Shown piece after piece: positions 9,601 to 18,841 of a stretch of DNA of 64,000 bases. The notes below the pieces were generated by a model that searched no databases, had not been told where the DNA came from, and saw only the letters and a program-made list of their open reading frames with translations. A program made the position numbers and the translations under genes. How positions within the stretch are numbered: the first letter of the stretch is position 1; the number at the start of each line of letters is the position of its first letter. The DNA is from Flavobacterium sp. NRK1 (GTDB taxonomy: Bacteria; Bacteroidota; Bacteroidia; Flavobacteriales; Flavobacteriaceae). The stretch is from assembly GCF_024054175.1 (NCBI RefSeq), contig NZ_JAMXLA010000001.1, positions 1,563,448 through 1,627,447 of the forward strand. Reading direction: 5' to 3'.

Positions 9601-9850
9601 TGGTATGATTCCTATTGCATTGGCAAAAGGTGGTGCTGCAGAGATGAACAATGGTCTTGCATGGGTAATTATTGGAGGGCTTATAAGTTCGTTATTCCTT
9701 ACCCTTGTTATTGTTCCGGTGGTATATTCAATATTTGACAGTATTATCAGAAGAGTATCAAAAGGAACACCTGTTGATTATGAAAAAGAGATGGTAGCTG
9801 ACTATGAACACAGAGAACTTAGTGAAGATGGCTTTACCACGAAACACTAA
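6671..9850 (+). CDS. RND family HAE1-type efflux pump
   Basis: A 1059-residue proton-driven inner-membrane exporter, normal length for AcrB/MexB relatives. The duplicated layout of 12 membrane segments and two large periplasmic loops is visible. Proton-relay residues are present: adjacent aspartates at about 400-401 in GILVDDAIVVLENIYRHM (segment 4) and Lys934 in GLVCKNAILLVDF (segment 10). The two halves pair as in HAE1 pumps rather than heavy-metal exporters. It ends the efflux operon; a strong terminator follows at 9876. Substrates may be drugs, bile-like detergents or lipophilic compounds, which the sequence cannot resolve. Confidence 0.95.
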   Translation: MKIAEISIKRPTLIIVLFIILTLGGLFSYSNLSYELIPKFEMNVVTISTVYPGASPGEVENTVTKKIEDAVSSLELVKKVESKSYESLSLVMVTLEPEADADYSLNDAQRKINAIEKDLPEDADPPALVKFSLSDLPVITIGATSKMDEVAFYDLLDKKIEPILARVNGVAQVTLVGGQEREIQVNLDQDKLKGYGLSIPEIQSVILSSNLDFPTGSVKTRENSMLVRLSGKYRTVEEMRNLVISSKNGIQIRLGEIADVQDSQKEAEKISRVQRKSAIALQITKQTDANAVQVSELVRAEVEKIEKNYAKEGLKLEIANDTSEFTLIAADAVIHDLFIAVFLVAFVMLFFLHSIRNAFIVMVSIPASLIATFIGIYLMGYTLNLMSLLGLSLVVGILVDDAIVVLENIYRHMEMGKSRIRAAYDGTAEIGFTVTAITLVIVVVFLPIAMSSGLVSNIITQFCVTVVIATLLSLLSSFTLIPWLSSRFGKLEHVTNKSFFGRIILGFEKGLDIFTHWVTDILKWCIDTVWHKVITLVIVIILFIGSAMFLFGGGYIGGEFFPKLDRGQFMVQLELPKDASIEKTNALTQKAEDFLSNKEGVKSIITTVGQTSEGFAGVQSTAYKSEITVTLVDAEEREDNSFVFAAKTKRELEKILVGAKIKTVPVSIMGGADEAPLALTITANDLDSALDFANKAAAELAKINGATEIKLTSESGSPEVNVQVDRDKMSALGLSLQTVGLTMQTAFNGNTDGKFRAGQYEYDINIRFGEYNRSNINDVKDLVFINDQGQQVKLSQFATISEGSGPSLLERRDKSTSVTIQAQTIGRPVGDVATEWEGIFSKMKRPATVDYVWGGDMENQSEGFGTLGIALLAAIILVYLVMVALYNSFVYPFVVLFSVPLSFIGALWALALTNNSMNIFTILGIIMLIGLVCKNAILLVDFANHRKEHGESTNSALVQANHARLRPILMTTIAMVFGMIPIALAKGGAAEMNNGLAWVIIGGLISSLFLTLVIVPVVYSIFDSIIRRVSKGTPVDYEKEMVADYEHRELSEDGFTTKH

Positions 9851-9875
9851 ATTATAGAACTCAATTTTTCTTATT

Positions 9876-9908
9876 AAAGCCCTGCAATTTTATTGCAGGG
9901 CTTTTTTT
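9876..9908 (+). terminator. Rho-independent terminator of the efflux operon
   Basis: GCCCTGCAA (9879-9887), 5-nt loop, TTGCAGGGC (9893-9901), flanked by A and T runs. It lies 26 bp after the pump stop codon. Confidence 0.9.
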
Positions 9909-10082
9909 GTAAATTTTTTTTGTGAAATAGTAAAGTACTAATTGCAGTAAAATTAGATAGATTCTAAATAATGATTAATTGAGATGGCTTAAAATTTTAT
10001 TATCCTGAAAAAACATCCTAAAAATATAGTTATGTATTATTTTTCGGCAAGTATTATATTTATTTAGAATAAGTAAAAATAA

Positions 10083-10114
10083 TTTGCATAGTAAAAAAGT
10101 GGCGCTTACTTTTG
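10083..10114 (+). promoter_or_regulatory. Promoter of TonB-dependent receptor gene
   Basis: TTTG (10083-10086), 20 bp spacer, TACTTTTG (10107-10114): an exact Bacteroidota -33/-7 pair, 26 bp before the ATG. The AT-rich imperfect dyad just upstream (about 10055-10083) could be an iron-responsive operator, but this is only suggested by the neighbouring gene function. Confidence 0.7.
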
Positions 10115-10140
10115 CCTCCGAAAAATAATCACCAATACAA

Positions 10141-12588
10141 ATGAACACAATTACATTTAAAAAAGTTTTATTCTGCTTAATGTTCTTAAGCTCATTAACA
10201 ATATGGGCTCAGGAACGTGGCAAAATAAATGGTAAAATATCTTTAAGCGGTAATACACCCGCAGAGAATATTTCTGTAGCTCTTAAAGGAACTGCTTATT
10301 CTGCAGTAACTAACCAGCAGGGTTATTATGAAATAAAAAATATTAAGCCGGGAAATTATACTATGCGTATTTCTGCAATAGGTATTAATCAGGTTGAAAA
10401 TGCTGTAACTGTTGTTGCAGGAGAAACTATTACTAAAGATTTTACATTATCTGAAAGCCAGGAACAGCTTAACGAAGTAATGATAGAAGGCAACACTAAC
10501 AAATTTGCACGTAAACAAAGCGATATTGTTGCTAAGATGCCATTAAAGGATATTGAAAACCCACAGGTTTACAATACGGTAACTGCTGAACTTTTAAAAG
10601 AGCAGGTTGTAACCAATTTTGATGATGCCCTTAAAAATGTACCTGGTTTAGATAAGCTATGGGAATCTACAGGACGCGGAAGTGATGGAGCAGGTTATTT
10701 TACCCTTAGAGGATTTGCTGTACAGCCTACAATGGTTAACGGACTGCCAAGTTTAACAAATGGAAGCCCTGATCCACAAAATGTAGAAAGGATTGAAGTT
10801 ATAAAAGGCCCTTCGGGCACTCTTTTTGGCAGTACAATGACTTCATACGGAGGATTAATAAATATTACTACTAAAAAACCTTACGATGCTTTTAGAGGAA
10901 ATGTTTCTTATACCGGAGGTACATACGGACTAAACAGATATACTGTTGATATTAACACGCCTCTTGATAAAGACAAAAAATCGGCTATAAGGCTTAATGC
11001 TGCTTATCATACCGAAAATAGTTTTCAGGATGCAGGTTTCAGAAAATCTTTATTTGTAGCTCCATCTGCTTTTTATAAAGTAAATGATAAGCTTACCTTT
11101 TACATTAATACTGAATTTTACAACAACAGGGGTACAAATACCGCTATGTTATTTGTAGATAGAGGAGCTCCTTTAAGAGTCCATAATATTGATGAGCTTG
11201 GCTACAATACGTACCGTTCTTACACAGGTAACGATCTTTACATAGATACGCCTACTTTTAGCACGCAGATACAAATGAATTATAAAATATCCGATCAGTG
11301 GACATCGCAAACGGTTGTTTCTAAAAGTTCTGCAAAGTCTGACGGATACTATTCATATCTATATGAAGGAACACAGTATTATCCTGGTGTGACGGAAGGA
11401 ATCGTTCTTGGGCGTTATATCAGCAAACAAAATTCTGAAACGTACGGAACCGATATTCAGCAAAATTTTATTGGTGATTTCCAAATTGGTGATTTCAGAA
11501 ACCGTATTGTAGCAGGTCTTGATTATTTCAACAGAAATACTGTAAATAACAGTAGTGCTTATGTTGGTAATGGTGCTGTTTATATTGGTAATAACCTTGA
11601 TCAGTTTAATCAATTTGTTTTAGGTGTCACAGACCCTGCACTTTACACAGATGATTCGGGTGTACTTAATCAGGCGGGTGTAGATGCATTAATTTCCGGA
11701 ACTCCTATAACACCTACTAAAACAAAAGAAGAAATATACAGTGCCTATGCATCTGATATATTTAATATTACTCCTGCTATTTCTGCAATGGCAAGTTTAA
11801 GGGTAGACCGTTTTTCTAATAAAGGAGATATTACCGTTAGTAGTGACGATTATAATCAGACAACTTTATCTCCAAAGTTTGGTTTAGTTTATCAGCCTGT
11901 ACTTGATCAGGTATCAATATTTGCTAACTATATGAATGGCTTTAAAAATGTTGCCCCGATTATAACAGGAGCTAAAACATTTACTTTTGATGCTGAACAG
12001 GCTAATCAGTTTGAAATTGGTACTAAGTTAAACCTGCTTAATAATAAAGTAACTGCTACTTTAAGCTATTATGATATTAAAGTATCTAATACGGTACTAC
12101 AGGTTGCTCCGGATCTTTATACACAGGGAGGAGAGCGTTACAGTAGAGGCTTTGAGGCAAGCTTGGCAGCAAACCCAATTGCAGGCTTAAATATTATTGC
12201 AGGTTATAGCTATAATGAAAGCAAGCTGACAAATGGAGACCCTACCGATACTTCTTTTAATAACAGAAGGCCGGAGAGCTCAGGTCCTCAAAATATGGCT
12301 AATTACTGGGCAAGCTACAGGTTTCAGAATGGCAAGCTTAAAGGTTTTGGTTTAGGCTTTGGTGGAAATACTGCAAGCACCAACAAAATTTTTAGCAGAA
12401 ACGGAGCAGGTACATTTATACTACCTGAATACACAGTGCTTAATGCATCAGCTTTTTATACTGTAGATGCGTTTACCATAACACTAAAATTAGATAACAT
12501 TACAGATAAGGATTATTATAAAGGATGGTCTACAATCAGTGTGCAAAAACCAAGAATTTTTGCAGCGAACCTTACTTATAATTTCTAA
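10141..12588 (+). CDS. TonB-dependent siderophore-type receptor
   Basis: An 815-residue outer-membrane receptor that imports a chelated metal using the TonB system. Signal peptide to about residue 23; then a carboxypeptidase-regulatory-like beta domain (about 28-105, NQQGYYEIKNIKPGNYTMRIS), which is a typical N-terminal extension in Bacteroidota; then the plug (TLRGFAVQPTMVNGLPS and the VERIEVIKGPSGTLFG motif near 218-235); then the beta-barrel, ending in an aromatic Phe. The barrel resembles FecA/FoxA-type ferric siderophore receptors. It has its own promoter and terminator, and the next gene encodes a PepSY membrane protein often involved in iron release, which supports iron uptake. Confidence 0.9.
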   Translation: MNTITFKKVLFCLMFLSSLTIWAQERGKINGKISLSGNTPAENISVALKGTAYSAVTNQQGYYEIKNIKPGNYTMRISAIGINQVENAVTVVAGETITKDFTLSESQEQLNEVMIEGNTNKFARKQSDIVAKMPLKDIENPQVYNTVTAELLKEQVVTNFDDALKNVPGLDKLWESTGRGSDGAGYFTLRGFAVQPTMVNGLPSLTNGSPDPQNVERIEVIKGPSGTLFGSTMTSYGGLINITTKKPYDAFRGNVSYTGGTYGLNRYTVDINTPLDKDKKSAIRLNAAYHTENSFQDAGFRKSLFVAPSAFYKVNDKLTFYINTEFYNNRGTNTAMLFVDRGAPLRVHNIDELGYNTYRSYTGNDLYIDTPTFSTQIQMNYKISDQWTSQTVVSKSSAKSDGYYSYLYEGTQYYPGVTEGIVLGRYISKQNSETYGTDIQQNFIGDFQIGDFRNRIVAGLDYFNRNTVNNSSAYVGNGAVYIGNNLDQFNQFVLGVTDPALYTDDSGVLNQAGVDALISGTPITPTKTKEEIYSAYASDIFNITPAISAMASLRVDRFSNKGDITVSSDDYNQTTLSPKFGLVYQPVLDQVSIFANYMNGFKNVAPIITGAKTFTFDAEQANQFEIGTKLNLLNNKVTATLSYYDIKVSNTVLQVAPDLYTQGGERYSRGFEASLAANPIAGLNIIAGYSYNESKLTNGDPTDTSFNNRRPESSGPQNMANYWASYRFQNGKLKGFGLGFGGNTASTNKIFSRNGAGTFILPEYTVLNASAFYTVDAFTITLKLDNITDKDYYKGWSTISVQKPRIFAANLTYNF

Positions 12589-12594
12589 AGATAT

Positions 12595-12627
12595 AAAGCA
12601 TCTCTCTTTTAGGGAGAGATGCTTTTA
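12595..12627 (+). terminator. Terminator between receptor and PepSY genes
   Basis: AAAGCATCTCTC (12595-12606), 7-nt loop, GAGAGATGCTTT (12614-12625) then T. A strong hairpin just after the receptor stop codon. The PepSY gene beyond it may be expressed by read-through or by its own promoter. Confidence 0.85.
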
Positions 12628-12682
12628 TAATTAAAACGCTACACTTTGCTGTATACACTAAAACCGGGAAATTAGCAGGTTA

Positions 12683-13867
12683 ATGACAAAGACAAAAAAG
12701 AAAAAGAAAGGTTTTAAACATTGGGTAGGTAAAGCTCACCTGTGGCTCGGATTAACTTCCGGGCTTATTGTTTTATTTTTAAGTATCACAGGTTGCATTT
12801 ATGTTTTTAATCAGGAGATACAGGACTGGCAGCGTGCAAATGCTATCTATGTGCCTGAGATTAAAGAAACGCGTGTTCCTTTAAGTGTTATCTGGAAAAA
12901 CACCAAAATTGCTTTGGGAGATACTATTGTAATGAACGATGTACATGTTTATAAAAACCCTGCAAAATCATTAGAATTTCATTGTTACAAAGCCAGCGAA
13001 GAGAAAGCTTTTTGGTACCCGGATGCTATAGATTATTATTATAAAGTATATGTAGATCCTTACACAGGAAAAGTACTTGCAATATATGACGAGGAGAAAG
13101 ATTTCTTTAATATTGTAAAAATGCTGCACTGGAGTTTAATGATAAGCCACCCTATAGGGCAGCAGATAGTTGGATGGGCTACCTTTATTTTTGTAATAAT
13201 GCTCATTACAGGTATTATTTTATGGTGGCCTAAAAATAAAGCGGCAAGAAAACAGCGTTTTTCTTTTCAATGGAAAGACTCTACAAAGTGGAGAAGAAAA
13301 AATTACGATGTTCATAACATCTTTGGTTTTTATGTAGCCTCAATAGCAATAATAATGGCTTTTACCGGAATGGTATGGGCCTTTACCTGGTTTCAGGCTG
13401 TTGTATATGTTGCAGGAGCACAAACCACTACGCCGCCTGTAGCTTTAGCTGAAAAATCTGTAATTTCAAATGGAGGTAGAGATGCCGCTTTTGATAAGGT
13501 TTGTGAGTTTGTAAAAGCTAAATACAGCGATGCTGATGCCTTTAGTATTGGTAAACCGGCAGATACTGCCAAAACGGGTGTTATTGATGTTTATGTGCAG
13601 CAGTACCCGGGTAAATACTATGTTTATCACAGTGCGCAGTTTGACCAGTACACCGGAAAACTGCTTAAAGAAAGGCTGCATGATGAAAAGAACTTTGGTG
13701 AAAAGTTAATTACTGCAAACTATGATATACACGTAGGAGCTATATTAGGTATTCCCGGTAAGATAATGGTGTTTATAGCCAGCCTTATTTGCGGTATGCT
13801 GCCTGTTACAGGTTTTGTAATATGGTGGGGGCGCACAAAAAAGAAGAAAATCGGCAAAACAAAATAA
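12683..13867 (+). CDS. PepSY-associated transmembrane protein (possible siderophore reductase)
   Basis: A 394-residue membrane protein of the PepSY_TM family. A Lys-rich N-terminus (MTKTKKKKKGFK) precedes a membrane segment at about 17-40; further segments are at about 160-182, 212-235 and 355-380. Conserved His and Trp pairs near the membrane faces (HLWLG, MLHWSLMISHP, HNIFGFY, YDIHVGAILG) could bind haem. Two PepSY modules lie outside the membrane. Members next to TonB-dependent ferric receptors are thought to reduce ferric siderophores at the inner membrane; here that role is inferred from the neighbour. Confidence 0.8.
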   Translation: MTKTKKKKKGFKHWVGKAHLWLGLTSGLIVLFLSITGCIYVFNQEIQDWQRANAIYVPEIKETRVPLSVIWKNTKIALGDTIVMNDVHVYKNPAKSLEFHCYKASEEKAFWYPDAIDYYYKVYVDPYTGKVLAIYDEEKDFFNIVKMLHWSLMISHPIGQQIVGWATFIFVIMLITGIILWWPKNKAARKQRFSFQWKDSTKWRRKNYDVHNIFGFYVASIAIIMAFTGMVWAFTWFQAVVYVAGAQTTTPPVALAEKSVISNGGRDAAFDKVCEFVKAKYSDADAFSIGKPADTAKTGVIDVYVQQYPGKYYVYHSAQFDQYTGKLLKERLHDEKNFGEKLITANYDIHVGAILGIPGKIMVFIASLICGMLPVTGFVIWWGRTKKKKIGKTK

Positions 13868-13898
13868 AAAAGGCTGTAAGTTTATCTTACAGCCTTTT
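13868..13898. terminator. Bidirectional terminator between convergent genes
   Basis: Perfect 13-bp stem AAAAGGCTGTAAG / CTTACAGCCTTTT with a 5-nt loop. A and T runs on both sides let it serve both the PepSY gene and the minus-strand MORN gene. Confidence 0.9.
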
Positions 13899-13919
13899 CC
13901 AAAATAAATAATATTGCTA

Positions 13920-14279
13920 TTATTTATTTACTACAACAGCGTCATGCGACCACTTTTTAACTTCAGCAACTCTGCTGTCGGCAAAATCCACTTCGTTTAG
14001 TACTACACCGGTCCAGAAAAACCATTTTCCGGTTTTCTTTCCATTCGCATACTCACCCATGGATTGTTTTGTTCCATCTTCGTTATATGCAGTCCAGCTG
14101 CCGTGTAGTTTTCCGTCTTTGTAAAAACCTTCCTGTTTAACGTTTCCGTTATCATAATAATAAGTGGCTTTTACTATATTGTTCTCTACAGAGAAATTAT
14201 GGTCTTTGGTTGTTTGTGCAGTTTGAGCAGATAAAACACCTGCTGATAACAGCAATCCGGCAAATAAAATCTTTTTCAT
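13920..14279 (-). CDS. Secreted MORN-repeat protein
   Basis: A 119-residue protein from the ATG at 14279 (MKKILFAGLLLSAGVLSAQ is a good signal peptide); the longer frame to 14315 adds 12 non-signal residues. Two or three MORN-like repeats follow: YYDNGNVKQEGFYKDGKLHG, then a turn with TKQSMGEYANGKKTGKW. In Bacteroidota such proteins are common and called MORN repeat variants; their role is unclear. A TATATTTG -7 element on the minus strand (14325-14332) lies about 45 bp upstream. Another MORN protein leads the secretion operon at 55723, but the two are not close copies. Confidence 0.75.
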   Translation of the reverse strand: MKKILFAGLLLSAGVLSAQTAQTTKDHNFSVENNIVKATYYYDNGNVKQEGFYKDGKLHGSWTAYNEDGTKQSMGEYANGKKTGKWFFWTGVVLNEVDFADSRVAEVKKWSHDAVVVNK

Positions 14280-14523
14280 ATCAGTTTTGTGTTTAGGGGT
14301 TGTATTTAGTATCAATCTCTATAACAAATATAAAAAATAAATTTACATAAAATATACGTTGACTTAACAATTTGGTAACATTGAGCAAAACTTAACATTG
14401 GAAAATATTAAAATATTCGGAATGCCTATATTTTACTGATACTTTCAGAAAATGTGTAAAAATATAAATTATCAGGAAAAGTGTTAAAAAAGCGTTATAT
14501 GTATTTTTTAACAAGCAAAACAA

Positions 14524-14552
14524 TATAAAAAAACCATGCTTAAGCATGGTTT
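14524..14552 (-). terminator. Terminator of the TlpA-like gene
   Basis: A perfect palindrome AAACCATGCT/TAAGCATGGTTT (14531-14552) followed on the minus strand by a T run. It lies 25 bp after the stop codon at 14578. Confidence 0.8.
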
Positions 14553-14577
14553 GGTAACATTAAAGTAACATTGAATG

Positions 14578-15567
14578 TTATTTAAGCAGTTTATCAAGCT
14601 GAGTTTGTAACTCAGGATCTGAAGGTCTTTTTGCATTTGCATCTACTACTTTTCCATCAGGGCCAATAAGTATAAATCTTGGTATAGAATTTATATTATA
14701 CGCCTGAATAAAAGCAGAATTCCAGTCTTTATCAGCAAATAACTGTAAACCTCCAAGTGATTTATCGGTTACCATTTTTTGCCATTTTTCATGATCTTTT
14801 TCCTTGTCAACAGAAATGCTTACAAATTCTATTTTTTTACCATGGTATTTGTCTTCTATTTTTTGTAGAAAAGGTATTTGCTGACGGCAAGGCCCGCACC
14901 AGGTAGCCCATATATCTATATAAACATATTTACCTTTAAGTTCGGCTAGGCTGGTTGTACCGCCTTTAAAGTTCTCATAATTAAATTCAGGAGATGGCTG
15001 GCCTTTCATTTTTTCGGCTTTAGCAGCCTGTTCGGCCATCATTGCCATTTGCTGGCGCTGCGCACCAAATTGCTGTGTAAGTATGGTACGGAATCTTTCG
15101 TCCATTGCAGGGTCTTTAAGGTCATTCTCAAATTTACCCATTAAATCTTCAATAAGTTTGAGTTGTTTTGCCTGGTCGGTTTCTTTAGCTAATTTTTCAC
15201 CAAACACTTCTTGGTCAAGAGCCATTTTGGCAAGAAAGTTATTTTCTTTTTCACCCGTGCCTTTATATTTAATAGTTTCGTCAAACATTTTGGCATCCAT
15301 AGTTAATGCTAAATCAAAACCATTTTTTAGGTACAGCGAAGTAGTTTCAGTACCGTCATACAGTTGGTAGAAACCCGGTTCAACTGTAAATTCACTTTTA
15401 AAGTTGCCTTTGGGGTCGGCCTTCATTACTGTAATTATAGATCTTTGCCCTCTTATAGTAAGAGAGTCGCTATTGCGGTTTTGTATTGCAGCAGTAAATT
15501 TAACCTGTTCTGTTTGCCCATATGTTCCTGCAAAAGCTAACAGAAACAGTAATACTATTTTCTTCAT
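14578..15567 (-). CDS. TlpA-like thioredoxin-family protein
   Basis: A 329-residue exported protein with a signal peptide (residues 1-17, ending TYGQ). Residues about 20-110 form a beta-rich domain like the DUF4369 domain seen before thioredoxin folds in Bacteroidota. A helical, Gln/Met-rich linker follows (about 110-190). The C-terminal half is a TlpA/AhpC-TSA thioredoxin domain with the redox motif WCGPC (Cys224, Cys227) and the cis-proline loop INSIPRFIL. Probably a periplasmic disulfide reductase or oxidoreductase; the partner is unknown. It is a single gene with its own terminator. Confidence 0.88.
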   Translation of the reverse strand: MKKIVLLFLLAFAGTYGQTEQVKFTAAIQNRNSDSLTIRGQRSIITVMKADPKGNFKSEFTVEPGFYQLYDGTETTSLYLKNGFDLALTMDAKMFDETIKYKGTGEKENNFLAKMALDQEVFGEKLAKETDQAKQLKLIEDLMGKFENDLKDPAMDERFRTILTQQFGAQRQQMAMMAEQAAKAEKMKGQPSPEFNYENFKGGTTSLAELKGKYVYIDIWATWCGPCRQQIPFLQKIEDKYHGKKIEFVSISVDKEKDHEKWQKMVTDKSLGGLQLFADKDWNSAFIQAYNINSIPRFILIGPDGKVVDANAKRPSDPELQTQLDKLLK

Positions 15568-15630
15568 AGTTTAAAATATTATTTATCGTAAAAGTAAACT
15601 TTTATTCTAAATATTATATATGTAACGTTT

Positions 15631-15663
15631 TTTGTGCTTTGTAAACATTAGTTGCTAAATTTG
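15631..15663 (+). promoter_or_regulatory. Promoter of aspS
   Basis: TTTG (15631-15634), 21 bp spacer, TAAATTTG (15656-15663), 22 bp before the ATG at 15686. Good match to the Bacteroidota consensus. Confidence 0.65.
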
Positions 15664-15685
15664 CACTCGTAAAATTTATGAAGTA

Positions 15686-17434
15686 ATGTATAGAAGCCAT
15701 AATTGCGGAGCGCTTAACGCTTCACATATCAACCAGGAAGTAACATTAGCAGGATGGGTGCAAAAATCACGTAACAAGGGTTTCCTTATATGGGTAGACC
15801 TTAGAGACCGTTATGGCATAACTCAATTGATTTTTGATGAGGCACGCACACAAAAAGATGTTTTTGAAAAAGCTGCCACTTTAGGAAGAGAATTTGTTAT
15901 TCAGGTTAAAGGTACTGTTATAGAGCGTGAATCTAAAAACGCAGCTATGGCCACAGGAGATATAGAAATACTGGTAACAGAACTTACTATACTTAATGCC
16001 GCAATTGTTCCGCCGTTTACTATAGAAGACGAAACCGATGGAGGAGAAGATATACGTATGAAATACCGTTATCTTGATATTCGCCGTAATCCGGTAAAAA
16101 ACAGCCTTCTTTTCCGTCATAAAGTAGCAATGGAAGTTAGAAATTATCTTTCTGCTCAGGACTTTGTTGAGGTAGAAACGCCTGTGCTTATAAAATCTAC
16201 TCCGGAAGGAGCGCGTGACTTTGTTGTGCCATCAAGAATGAATCCGGGGCAGTTTTATGCATTACCACAGTCACCGCAAACCTTTAAGCAGTTGCTTATG
16301 GTAGGAGGTATGGACAAATATTTCCAGATTGTAAAATGTTTTCGTGATGAAGACCTTCGTGCCGACCGTCAGCCGGAATTTACGCAGATAGACTGTGAAA
16401 TGGCTTTTGTTGAACAGGAAGATATTATAGGTGTGTTTGAAGGGCTTGCCAGCCACCTGCTAAAACAGGTTAAAGGTGTAGAAACAGGCAAATTCCCAAG
16501 AATGACCTATGACGAAGCAATGAGAAAGTATGGTAACGACAAACCGGATATTCGTTTCGGGATGGAGTTTGGAGAACTTAATGAAGTGGCAAAACATAAA
16601 GATTTTGCAGTATTCAATAATTCAGAATTAGTAGTAGGTATTGCTGTGCCGGGTGCTGCTTCTTACACCCGTAAAGAGATAGACGGACTTATTGAGTGGG
16701 TTAAACGCCCACAGGTAGGTGCGAGCGGTATGGTATATGCTAAATATGAAGCTGATGGTTCTATAAAATCATCGGTAGATAAATTTTATGATCAGGAAGA
16801 TCTTAAAAAATGGGCAGATATAACTGCGGCAAAACCGGGCGACCTTATATTGGTGCTTTCGGGAGATGCTCATAAAACACGTACTCGCCTTAGTGCGCTT
16901 CGTATGGAATTAGCAACGCGTCTTGGATTGAGAGATCCGGAAGTATTTGCTCCATTATGGGTTGTAGATTTTCCTCTGTTGGAGTGGGATGAAGAAAGTG
17001 AGCGTTTTCATGCTATGCACCACCCATTCACATCGCCAAAGCCGGAAGATATTCCGTTGTTAGAAACTAATCCGGGAGCCGTAAGAGCTAATGCTTATGA
17101 CCTTGTATTAAATGGTAACGAAATTGGAGGGGGATCTATAAGAATTCATGACAAAGCTACGCAGGCATTAATGTTTAAATATCTTGGTTTTACCGAAGAA
17201 CAGGCAAAAGCACAGTTTGGTTTCTTAATGGATGCATTCCAGTTTGGAGCTCCACCACACGGAGGTCTTGCTTTTGGTTTTGACAGGCTTGTGGCTATAC
17301 TGGGAGGTCAGGAAACAATCAGGGACTTTATTGCTTTCCCTAAAAATAATTCAGGGCGTGATGTTATGATCGATGCACCATCAACAATTGATAATGCACA
17401 GCTTGATGAATTATCTATAAAGCTGAAAAATTAA
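15686..17434 (+). CDS. aspS: Aspartyl-tRNA synthetase
   Basis: A 582-residue class II aminoacyl-tRNA synthetase charging tRNA-Asp. The OB-fold anticodon-binding domain is at the N-terminus ([21 protein letters not shown], residues 20-40). Class II motif 2 appears as [19 protein letters not shown] (near 218-236) and motif 3 as [15 protein letters not shown] (near 535-549). The length shows the bacterial-type insertion (GAD domain, about 290-410). Whether it is discriminating or non-discriminating cannot be settled here. It is a single gene flanked by a promoter and a strong terminator. Confidence 0.97.
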   Translation: MYRSHNCGALNASHINQEVTLAGWVQKSRNKGFLIWVDLRDRYGITQLIFDEARTQKDVFEKAATLGREFVIQVKGTVIERESKNAAMATGDIEILVTELTILNAAIVPPFTIEDETDGGEDIRMKYRYLDIRRNPVKNSLLFRHKVAMEVRNYLSAQDFVEVETPVLIKSTPEGARDFVVPSRMNPGQFYALPQSPQTFKQLLMVGGMDKYFQIVKCFRDEDLRADRQPEFTQIDCEMAFVEQEDIIGVFEGLASHLLKQVKGVETGKFPRMTYDEAMRKYGNDKPDIRFGMEFGELNEVAKHKDFAVFNNSELVVGIAVPGAASYTRKEIDGLIEWVKRPQVGASGMVYAKYEADGSIKSSVDKFYDQEDLKKWADITAAKPGDLILVLSGDAHKTRTRLSALRMELATRLGLRDPEVFAPLWVVDFPLLEWDEESERFHAMHHPFTSPKPEDIPLLETNPGAVRANAYDLVLNGNEIGGGSIRIHDKATQALMFKYLGFTEEQAKAQFGFLMDAFQFGAPPHGGLAFGFDRLVAILGGQETIRDFIAFPKNNSGRDVMIDAPSTIDNAQLDELSIKLKN

Positions 17435-17446
17435 ATAAGTATTTAT

Positions 17447-17486
17447 AAAAACAGAAGCCCCGCAATTTTGCGGGGCTCCTGTTTTT
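17447..17486. terminator. Bidirectional terminator between aspS and the lipoprotein gene
   Basis: AGCCCCGCAA (17456-17465), 2-nt loop, TTGCGGGGCT (17468-17477), extended by imperfect AAAAACAG/CTGTTTTT. T runs on both strands serve the two convergent genes. Confidence 0.9.
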
Positions 17487-17499
17487 ACTGAATTTGGTT

Positions 17500-18531
17500 T
17501 TATGGTAATGCATCAATTGCCGCTATAAGTTCAGCTTTTGTAATACTATCAAGTTCAGCATCTGTAATGGTAATTATCTGGTCTTCTACAATGGTTACTG
17601 CTTTAATGGCATAAGTCCATTCACCATCCTGTTCAGAAACAAAAATCACATAACATTCCAACCCTATCGGAATTAATCCGTAATGTTCGCTAAAAAGTCC
17701 TGTTTCCTCATCATAAGTGTCCAACAATGCCAATGCACTTCCTTCGCCTACATAAGCAAGGTAAACAGCACTATTGGTATTGTCATAACCTTCCGGCACA
17801 TCTACATATATAGTGGTTTTAGGTCGTGGGTCATTATAAAAACGATCTACATTTGTCCATCCAAAGTGGTTAAAATAGCAATAGTAATTACCACCTTCAG
17901 CTCCTACACCGGCTTCCTGTTGCGGATCTTCATTGTTGTTCTCATCCCATACAATATTGCCGCTCTCATCTATAAGTCCAAACCAGAGTGTCATTGTATT
18001 ATCTTCGCCACCTGTAAGTGAAGCAGGTACAGTAAGCTGCATTCCACAATTCATTTCAAGCTGTACACCATCCTGGGTAGCATTAATGTAAAATTCACCA
18101 CCAGATATAAGCAGGCCTTTATCGCCATTAGGCATAAGTCCCATAGTTGGCCTGTTTGCAGTAAGCATGTTGCCCCGGTTAAACAGTTCCACATATTCAA
18201 GAGTTACCTCGCCTGTAACGGGATTTCCGTTTTTTGTAAGGCAGCTTGTGTATAAAGATATTGTTACGCCTTTTTCAGAAACAAAAGTTGCAGTTCCGTC
18301 GGCACCATCAAAAGTAAATTGCTGTTTCAGGTTTTCCAGTGCTGCGGTATGTAGTGCATTAAATTCTGCCTGAGTAGGAGTATCAGGTGTTTCAGGTGTC
18401 TCGGGAGTTTCAGGTACTTCCGGTGTTACCGGGGTGTTATGAACTGGTAATAGTTCCGGTCTTTCATAATCACAGGAAGTAGAAAAAGCAAAAAGCGAAA
18501 GAGCAGCTAAGAGTAAAATTCTTCTTTTCAT
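17500..18531 (-). CDS. Hypothetical lipoprotein with Pro/Thr/Glu linker
   Basis: A 343-residue lipoprotein: signal peptide with lipobox STSC (Cys20). A low-complexity linker of repeated PETPETPDTP units follows (about 38-52) and probably spaces the domain from the membrane. The main domain has conserved-looking beta segments (KGVTISLYTSCLTKNG, GEVTLEYVELFNRGNML, LLISGGEFYINATQDG) that recall carboxypeptidase-like or DUF-type surface domains in Bacteroidota; I cannot name it with confidence. It is likely surface- or periplasm-exposed. No operon partner. Confidence 0.65.
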   Translation of the reverse strand: MKRRILLLAALSLFAFSTSCDYERPELLPVHNTPVTPEVPETPETPETPDTPTQAEFNALHTAALENLKQQFTFDGADGTATFVSEKGVTISLYTSCLTKNGNPVTGEVTLEYVELFNRGNMLTANRPTMGLMPNGDKGLLISGGEFYINATQDGVQLEMNCGMQLTVPASLTGGEDNTMTLWFGLIDESGNIVWDENNNEDPQQEAGVGAEGGNYYCYFNHFGWTNVDRFYNDPRPKTTIYVDVPEGYDNTNSAVYLAYVGEGSALALLDTYDEETGLFSEHYGLIPIGLECYVIFVSEQDGEWTYAIKAVTIVEDQIITITDAELDSITKAELIAAIDALP

Positions 18532-18841
18532 GTTGTTTCATTAATTAGTGGTTAGTCTAGTTTAGTTTAAGTCTTGTATAAAAAACAATTCAATATCTAA
18601 ATACCCTACTGAAACAATAAATTTTAATGCTGTAAAAAAGCAAAATCCTGTAAGGAGAACCAACAGGATTTTTAAATATATAGAGATGCCTTACGGCAGA
18701 TGTTAATTTTTATAATGTTAAACATGTTTGATAATTAGATGTTTAAAATGACAAAAAGGTTGCGTGGGTTATATGAAGAAATTGTAAAAAAAATTCCCTC
18801 GTTATGAGGGAATGATTATTGATTGCAGATGATTTATTATC
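18532..18841. other. Intergenic region without a gene
   Basis: About 310 bp between two minus-strand genes. I see no plausible coding frame. It holds a hairpin AAATCCTGT / ACAGGATTT (18643-18651 and 18663-18671, 11-nt loop with a T run to its right) and the terminator at 18786. The hairpin might be a remnant terminator or a small transcript; there is no further support. Confidence 0.5.
18786..18813 (-). terminator. Terminator of the T9SS-sorted protein gene
   Basis: ATTCCCTC / GAGGGAAT stem with a 5-nt loop (18793-18813); on the minus strand it is followed by a run of T. It lies 28 bp past the stop codon. Confidence 0.8.
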